The notes under the pieces are model-generated. The model made no database searches. It saw only the letters and a list, made by a program, of their open reading frames with translations, and had not been told where the DNA came from. From the NCBI RefSeq assembly GCF_964340395.1, contig NC_135563.1, positions 24,137,309 to 24,201,308 on the forward strand: a DNA stretch of 64,000 nucleotides, in the 5' to 3' direction. This document shows, piece by piece, positions 58,346 through 64,000 of this stretch. Made by a program: the position numbers and the translations under genes. Positions within the stretch are counted from its first letter, which is position 1, and each line of letters opens with the position of its first letter. The DNA comes from Glandiceps talaboti (lineage: Eukaryota > Hemichordata > Enteropneusta > Spengelidae).

Positions 58346-58388
58346 GTTGTAACTCGGAGTTTCACGCATTGCGCGATCATCAGACAAC
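58346..58388 (-). ncRNA. Hammerhead ribozyme, - strand, complete core
   Basis: On the minus strand: stem I 5' GUUGU (58388-58384), CUGAUGA (58383-58377), stem II CGCG/UGCG around CAA with flanking U-U (58376-58364), GAA (58363-58361), stem III ACU/AGU around CCG (58360-58352), U17 at 58351, and stem I 3' ACAAC (58350-58346). An outer CUCU/AGAG pairing can extend stem I beyond an internal loop, as in type I hammerheads. Relative to the 36 kb copy, stem II differs by base changes that keep pairing (A to G giving a G-U pair), which supports structural constraint. Confidence 0.85.
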
Positions 58389-58390
58389 TC

Positions 58391-58421
58391 GAGAGTTGTC
58401 TGGTGAAACTCCGAGTTACAA
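58391..58421 (+). pseudogene. Broken hammerhead in the right palindrome arm
   Basis: On the + strand GAGTTGTCTG is followed directly by GTGAAACTCCGAGTTACAACC. Fifteen bases (the AUGA of the core and most of stem II) are missing compared with the other arm. It cannot fold as a hammerhead. Confidence 0.8.
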
Positions 58422-58447
58422 CCAAGAAAGAGTTCCAGTACTACCAA

Positions 58448-58478
<31 letters not shown>

Positions 58479-58481
<3 letters not shown>

Positions 58482-58787
58482 TCATTCTTCTTTTCGCCAA
58501 GTAGAATGCTCGATCACCTTGGAGAGCTATCATACATAAAAATGAAAGAAGACTGATATTACATTGTGGATGTACACTACGGACCGTTTCACCAGAAGGA
58601 TCGTCGGGTGTAATAGTAGGGTGTAATAGTAGTCGTTGGCTTTACATTCTGGTTTATGTACATAACGTATGTGTGTTCACTGACGGCTGTGTGTACACAA
58701 AAAAAAATTGAAAACAAAGGTTACGTATTATTAAGAACTTGTTAGCGTGCCGGCATTTACTGATTAATTCAGTTCTGCTGTTCAAGG
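58479..58787. other. Sequence between hammerhead repeat and Penelope-like ORF
   Basis: No RT similarity and no named repeat seen. It contains a duplicated 'GGGTGTAATAGTA' (about 58606-58632). If the repeat and the ORF remnant belong to one insertion, the 5' half of the ORF has been deleted or replaced here. Confidence 0.4.
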
Positions 58788-59091
58788 TCACTTGACTTCG
58801 CATCGAATTTTACAGATATCAAGAACGAAGAAAAGGAAATAATTATGCATACCAAGAAAACCCTACTTTTCCACGATGATTCACCATGGCACAAGTCTAA
58901 CCCGCCTTACCTATTTGATATTACTATGGGCTGCTATGACGGAGCAGAAACTTGGGAACTTATAGGCACCTACTTACTTAGTAAAGTCAAACATATGTTT
59001 GATAATGAGGTAGGGTTATACAGGGATGATGGCCTAGCTGTACCCCGTAACCATTCACCATCGAAAGCCAACAGAGTAGCCAAGCAGCTAA
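58788..59091 (+). pseudogene. Penelope-like element ORF remnant, RT part 1
   Basis: Open from SLDFASNFTDI through KTLLFHDDSPW, LFDITMGCYDGAETWELIG and the RT active-site segment GLYRDDGLAV to AKQL, where a MITE interrupts it. The pattern 'ALDFAS..TDI', 'FDVTMG.YDGAE.CELVG', 'GLYRDDGLA' belongs to reverse transcriptases of elements that also carry a C-terminal GIY-YIG nuclease, widespread in marine invertebrates. YRDD provides the catalytic aspartates. The upstream RT motif A and fingers are missing, so this is a 5'-truncated pseudogene. Exact clade is not determined. Confidence 0.85.
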
Positions 59092-60004
59092 GGGGAAAAC
59101 CATTTGATTTCTGGGGGGGGGGGGGGTATGGAGGAAGTAGGTATGGGAGCAAATTTTTTTTTCCAGTCAGAGTGACAGCAATTTGTTTTTCTAATGTCAG
59201 TCCTGCATCAATTTTTTTTTTCAAATGGAGTAGCAGTGCAATTTTTTTTAAATTAGTCATTAAGTTTGTAATGCGTTGTTCATACCTATACCACGTCACA
59301 ATGGTTCACAACTGTACCTCTAAAATTATAGAACAGTTCCAAAATCAACTCTGATCAGTACTAAACCTGCTTTTCTTTGAATCAGTCAATTCCTCTAAGT
59401 TCTCAGGGAAGATATTATTTTTTGTATTTCGTTATATTTGTTGTTCCTCAATTTTCATTGTCAACTTGAGAAAGATTTATTTGTACATCTTTATAAGAGA
59501 TTTATATTTAAAGAAAAATTTATTGATTTTAACACGTTTATTGACTCATCCTGTCTTGTTTTTAAAATTGTCTTAATTTACAGAAGCCAAATAGTCCCCT
59601 TCAGATATTGACTGTGTCATTGAGATATTGCAACAAAAATCCTGAAATATGTTTTCTTGGGTCAGAAAAGGAAAGGAAAACTTTGTGTGCACTTGGGTTT
59701 AAAGCAGAGCTATATAGTGCATGCTTTAATGATAAGTGCTGGATAAAAACAGGAATTTATACTTGTATTAAAAACATTTGCGCTGCCTATGGCGGCGCGC
59801 CGCCAAAGAATACATAAGAATAAGGTTTCCAAATTTGCTCATTTCTGGTGCATTGTGACAAATTTTTTTTCACTTCTGTCTGTTATGACAATTTTTTTCT
59901 CAAGCCATTACAGGATCAAATTTTTTTCTGGTTCACCTGGAAACAAATTTTTTCCCCTCAAAATCCTCCATACCCCCCCCCCCCGAAATCAAATGGTTCT
60001 CCCC
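59092..60004. mobile_element. Harbinger-like MITE (913 bp) inserted in the Penelope-like ORF
   Basis: Termini GGGGAAAACCATTTGATTTC (left) and GGGGAGAACCATTTGATTTC (right, reverse complement) match at 19 of 20 positions and are followed on both sides by a G tract and TATGGAGGA. TAA flanks both ends (59089-59091, 60005-60007), a TWA duplication typical of PIF/Harbinger. Removing the element and one TAA joins ...AKQL to TSEFKKLG in frame, confirming insertion into a once-intact ORF. There is no transposase. Both arms carry ~30 bp repeats of a 'GRCAAATTTTTTTC' motif, all on the + strand. A GGCGGCGCGCCGCC palindrome sits at about 59790. Confidence 0.88.
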
Positions 60005-60920
60005 TAACTTCAGAATTCAAGAAACTCGGCCTTAGAATCACAACCGACCAAGGTATCAAAATTGTCAACTTCCTTGGTGTCACCTTCAACTTGCGTGACG
60101 AGTCATACCGAACGTGCACAAAACCAAATAACACCACCCACTACGTCAACAAGAAATCAAACCATTCTAAAGCCATAATTAAGAACATACCCAGCTCGGT
60201 AAACCAACGACTATCCAACATTTCCAGTGATGAACAACTATTCGACGCCAGTACATCATCCTACCAAGATGCACTTAATGAAGCAGGATATGATGACACA
60301 CGCTCAAATTTGACCCAATACGACACACTCAACGCAAGCGGAATCGCAGCCGTAATATAACTTGGTTCAACCCACTTTACAGTAAACACGTTGCAACAAA
60401 CATTGGCAGAAAATTTCTCAACCTCATCGACAAGCATATCCCCATATCCAGTGTACTGCATAAAAGCTTCAACCGTTATAATATTAAAGTGAGCTATAGT
60501 TGCATGGACAATATGGGTAAAATAATTAACGGTCACAACAAAGCCATACTTTCAAAAGCTAAGCAAACACAACAAAGTACCTGAAACTGCAGGAAATCAA
60601 AGGAGTGCCCCCTCCCAGGAAAATGCCTCATAAAAAGCATTGTTTACAAAGCAACAGTCACCACTAACCAAGATCACAAATCACACATAGGTATTAGTGA
60701 CACAGAATTCAAAAGCAGGTTTAACAACCACAAGTCTTCATTTAAACTTGATCACAAGAAGAAAGACACTGCGCTCAGCAAATACATTTGGCACCTAAAA
60801 GACAGCAAAACCAATTACGACATACACTGGTTAATTCTCTAGCAGGCTTCCTCATACTCAAATGTTACCAAACTATGTCAACTATGTCTCTGGGAAAAAT
60901 ATTTTATTATTATCATATTC
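60005..60920 (+). pseudogene. Penelope-like element ORF remnant, RT part 2 and GIY-YIG-like nuclease
   Basis: The first frame gives TSEFKKLGLRITTDQ, VNFLGVTFNL, KSNHSKAIIKNIPSSVNQRL and ALNEAGY. A frameshift near 60331 moves to the frame RKRNRSRNITWFNPLYSK, FLNLIDKHIP, KSFNRYNIKVSYSCMDNM, then (after TGA at 60582) NCRKSKECPLPGKC, IVYKATVTT, SHIGISDTEFKSRFNNHKSSF, LSKYIWHLKD and (after TAG at 60840) CQLCLWEKY. This is the thumb, the Cys-containing linker and a GIY-YIG nuclease; the 'YIG' is changed to HIG here. One frameshift and two stops make it dead. It ends in (TA)n at about 60921. Confidence 0.87.
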
Positions 60921-60945
60921 ATATATATATATATATATATATATA

Positions 60946-60990
<45 letters not shown>
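60921..60990. repeat. (TA)n then (GT)n microsatellite
   Basis: About 28 bp of TA followed by about 42 bp of GT, directly downstream of the Penelope-like remnant. The first stretch replaces the last part of the nuclease domain. Confidence 0.93.
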
Positions 60991-60992
<2 letters not shown>

Positions 60993-61230
60993 TGTGAATA
61001 TGCTGATGTAAATTTTCACCCTATTGACTTATCGCAGCAGTACCATCCACATATCCATCTTACTAACGCAATAAGAAAACTGTTACTACGCACTACGTGA
61101 GTTGTTCAAAAAAACAACCCTAACCCTAATCCATGCTTGGATACCAAAAAAATTATGGAATAATACATAGCTGGGCATAGCAATTTTTAATTTTGCACTG
61201 TAGTGGTTCAGCCCCATTGCTGTATAACCC
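60991..61230. other. Intergenic with short (CCCTAA)2
   Basis: Two tandem CCCTAA units at 61118-61129; no gene. Confidence 0.5.

Positions 61231-61272
<42 letters not shown>
61231..61272. repeat. (CTGT)n microsatellite
   Basis: About ten CTGT units, with a few more after a short interruption. Confidence 0.93.
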
Positions 61273-61395
61273 GAGTATGGGTCTGTCTGTCTGTCATCGT
61301 TTACTAAATAAATTTTGGTACACATTTTTTATGGTAGTTGCATAACTGGTATTTGCATCAATTAATATAGATTTTCGGTAATAAGGCAAAAGTGA

Positions 61396-61786
61396 CCCCC
61401 CCCCCTAATTCCCCCGGCCCCCGGGCTACAACTAAAACATAATCTCAGACAGACATACACACACAGTCAAAACATTTGACGCTGTCAGGTGAAATTAGAG
61501 ATCAATAAACAAATTCGTTTATTTACTGATATTGACTTAAACAAATATAAGCATTTCATGCGTTTCTCTTTCATGGTAAGCATTGAGGAATAATGCTGTT
61601 GGAGAAGTCTGTCACTGATTCCAGGCAATGTCAGCAGGTACGATTACACACAATAAAGCATACAGCTAGCTACGGGGGGGGGGGGGAGTAAGGCTGAGTC
61701 AGAATTTACGGAGGGGGGGCTAGGAAGAAATAGGGTAGGGGAAATGAAATATTTGGGGTGCGAAGGTGGTAGGGGGGGGCACTAAA
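61396..61786. repeat. Cluster of C- and G-tracts
   Basis: A C run (61397-61406) with CCCCCGGCCCCCGGG just after it, then G runs near 61674-61686, 61714-61721 and 61772-61780. The two outer ends resemble each other weakly as inverted repeats, but not enough to call a transposon. Confidence 0.6.
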
Positions 61787-61853
61787 TATTTGCCTGATGA
61801 TTTGAACCAAAGTAAACCTCAGGAGCTTCTGCAGCTTCACCCAATAAGTAAAG

Positions 61854-61856
<3 letters not shown>

Positions 61857-61942
<86 letters not shown>
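61857..61942. repeat. (TA)n microsatellite
   Basis: Pure TA run of about 85 bp. The hammerhead-associated 60 bp block is not present beside it. Confidence 0.96.
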
Positions 61943-61945
<3 letters not shown>

Positions 61946-64000
61946 GTGATAAGGTGGGTGACTGCCATGCGACAGACCAGTCCCGAATTTTCGTGTACCC
62001 CCAATTCTCCCCAGGTCCCCGTCATAAATTCAGACCACAGCTTTACATTGCTGTTTTCTATTTTTAAATCTGTCAGAAAACAAGCATGCGCTACAATCTT
62101 TATGAGAAGAGTGATAGACACGAATCATGACCTATAACGAATCTTAAGTATCGACACATCAATTATCATACATGACAGGTAGCTTGTCAGATATAATGTC
62201 GTCTTTTGAGTATTACATAGGTCAATGACAGTAATATAAATGAAGACCGATTAGTGTATTCAGGCACTGCAAATGAAATCCCAGCTTCATCAAAGAGGAA
62301 GAATTGTTGTCTCTTAAAACTGTATTCTCATTAATGTCAGTTCGGCATGCACCGTGACTTGTGTAGTAGTCAACGTGTGACACGTCACTATGACATACTA
62401 TCTGTAAAGATAGCCACATGATTTCCTTTAAGTGACAATGATGTATGCGCAGCTTTATTTGCGGTAAGTCATCTATGCAATTCTTCAGCAGGAAGATACA
62501 ACGACAAATCACAAATTGGCTACTTTGGATAAATCAATATGAAATATTGAACACAATCCGATGAATCACTTAAATACTGGTTTAAACAGAAAATATTCGA
62601 CATTCTGCCAAAGTTTAAATTTTGCAGACTTCCATTTACGAGTACATTTGAACTTTGTGAAAATGGGAATTTAGTTCTTTTATACTAGTCTAAATATAAC
62701 ATACATCTAAGTGTTATGTAAGCCCTTCGCGCAGTGGTTGTTTGTTCTTATAGCTGTACATTGAAGCATGATTCATTCCAAAATTAGTGCCTTTCAATAA
62801 GTCATTTTGATATGATTTTTCATGGTTGATGGCGGCCTTTTATTAATTTTACTGATTGATACAAATTTATGTAAAGATTCAAGAGGGTCCCTTCTAAAAT
62901 CAATAAGTAGGTCTTTAGGAACATTCATGCCAAATTTGGCGCTTTTATCCAACGTGTAACAGTAATGCTCAAAACTGGTGTTAAGCCACATGACTATATT
63001 AGATTTGTATGCCTGGACAGACTGTTATAGTCGTCTTTGTTCTCATTTAGAAGGCAACCACTAATTCCCACACTCTTAAAGATAACTTGCAATGATTTAT
63101 ACATAGAATGTGGCATCTAGTTGACCATGTATTATCTTAATATAATTATGAAATATAAGTAGCACAACTTGTTTGAGTCGTTTGATAGATAAGCACCGGA
63201 AACCTAAATTGATAAACTTTGTACACATATCGGACATGTATCCCTAAACCATCGAGATATGCTATTTGTTGATAGTATTTTATTATGGGCTCACGACGGA
63301 TTGACTGGAATACTACTGCTGGAGGGTACGGAAATAAGATGTCTTTGAATAACCTTAACTGCATGTATTGACATGAGTGATTGTTGGAGGGAGAAATTAA
63401 AATTATTATTATTAATCACAATGTAATGATTGGAGTAGAAATATGTTCTGATGATGACTAATAACAAATCTGTTACGCCGATGAAATCTTCATTCCGCTT
63501 TCTTCAGTACATTATAAAGATGTTTATTCTTTCCTTTATGAAAAGGCATTAAACCTTAGCAATTATTACCTGCTATGTCAACCGTCATTGCGCCATAAAA
63601 ATAAGTAACATAGTTTTACGATTTATATTGCTCGTTGCGATGGATATTACAAAGTAAACTGTAAAATAACCTTGTTGTTTGCTTATGATCTTGTTAAGAT
63701 TTCCATAAATCATTACATAAATATGTACATTTCAAGACTTAGTTAGGTTTTCAGGCTCACTGCAATTTCGTTTACTACTACATTGTCTAAGTAGAAGGTG
63801 TATTACTCATAGAACATGCGAAACTCTTTGTGTTCTTCAGTTCTCGCTAAACATACACTGCCAACATCAAAGGGTGTTGCTGGCTCTTTAAGTCGAGTTT
63901 CTTGCCTATCATGGGCTAACTTTTCGTGATACGTTATGTTCGATTAAGATGATTAAGATGGTTTAAAAAACAACTAGCCTAAAGTTGTTTCAATTTCCAC
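61943..64000. other. Intergenic, nothing recognised
   Basis: No gene or repeat family recognised to the end of the window; minus-strand ORFs (62222-62512, 62794-62991, 63146-63364) show no family motif. Confidence 0.45.

Larger units (their letters stand above)
58237..58478 (-). mobile_element. Hammerhead-bearing, (TA)n-bounded repeat next to a Penelope-like remnant
   Basis: Order on the + strand: (TA)n; the ~60 bp block AACTCGGTGAG...GCGTAATAG (58258-58318); a palindrome (about 58318-58451) centred on CAGACAACTC-GA-GAGTTGTCTG; and (TA)n to 58478. The left arm is complete; the right arm lacks 15 bp. In the ribozyme (minus) sense the module is hammerhead, then the 60 bp block, then (AT)n, exactly as at 36.2 kb. 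It lies about 300 bp upstream of a Penelope-like ORF remnant, as a terminal repeat (pLTR) could. Confidence 0.75.

Noticed and set aside
58845-59354. One 169-codon protein gene
   Set aside because: Only the first ~80 codons are reverse transcriptase; the remainder is the inserted MITE, so the ORF is a chimera of two elements.
59848-60360. One 170-codon protein gene
   Set aside because: The first ~50 codons are MITE sequence and the rest is the Penelope-like remnant up to a frameshift.
61396-61786. Third Harbinger-like element bounded by C and G tracts
   Set aside because: The ends share only short similarity around the homopolymers and no TWA duplication was found.

Overview
The window looks like non-coding, repeat-rich DNA from an invertebrate animal nuclear genome. 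It is AT-rich, almost empty of genes, full of di-, tri- and tetranucleotide microsatellites, and carries eukaryotic retroelements (LINE and Penelope-like), short DNA transposons and a class A GPCR gene. Two short TTAGGG arrays and an octopamine/alpha1-type amine receptor fit a marine deuterostome or lophotrochozoan. A hemichordate or similar animal is my best guess, but the sequence alone does not settle it.

The only intact protein-coding gene I can support is an uninterrupted 541-codon ORF at 27791-29416 (+). It encodes a biogenic amine receptor closest to the alpha-type octopamine receptors (OAMB-like). About 27 kb on its left and 34 kb on its right hold no convincing host exon.

The rest is repeats. 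0-13.7 kb: microsatellites and the 3' end of a LINE with its tail (8.96-9.68 kb). 13.7-16.9 kb and 21.2-22.3 kb: a family of elements built from ~140 bp tandem units, a tetranucleotide microsatellite and matching subterminal hairpins (Helentron/HINE-like); further pieces lie at 48.8 and 55.3 kb. 19.39-20.75 kb: a 1.36 kb Harbinger-like element with TTA target duplication. 36.2-36.7 kb and 58.2-58.5 kb: (TA)n-bounded repeats that carry hammerhead ribozymes inside large palindromes. 39.7-44.0 kb: two nearly identical ~318 bp repeats flanking a higher-order minisatellite (155 bp = five ~31 bp subunits). 44.8-45.4 kb: a diverged ~335 bp tandem duplication. 52.0-52.3 kb: a LINE reverse transcriptase scrap. 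58.8-60.9 kb: a decayed Penelope-like element (YRDD reverse transcriptase plus GIY-YIG-like nuclease), split by a 913 bp Harbinger-like MITE whose removal restores the reading frame.

The most notable observation is the hammerhead ribozymes. One copy on the + strand (36268-36310) and one on the - strand (58346-58388) keep the whole catalytic core and a closing stem I. Both are followed in the ribozyme sense by the same ~60 nt block and then (AT)n, and the second lies about 400 bp upstream of the Penelope-like ORF remnant. Hammerheads are known from Penelope-like elements and their small non-autonomous relatives (retrozymes). The head-to-head palindromic arrangement and the (TA)n-bounded module are what merit follow-up.
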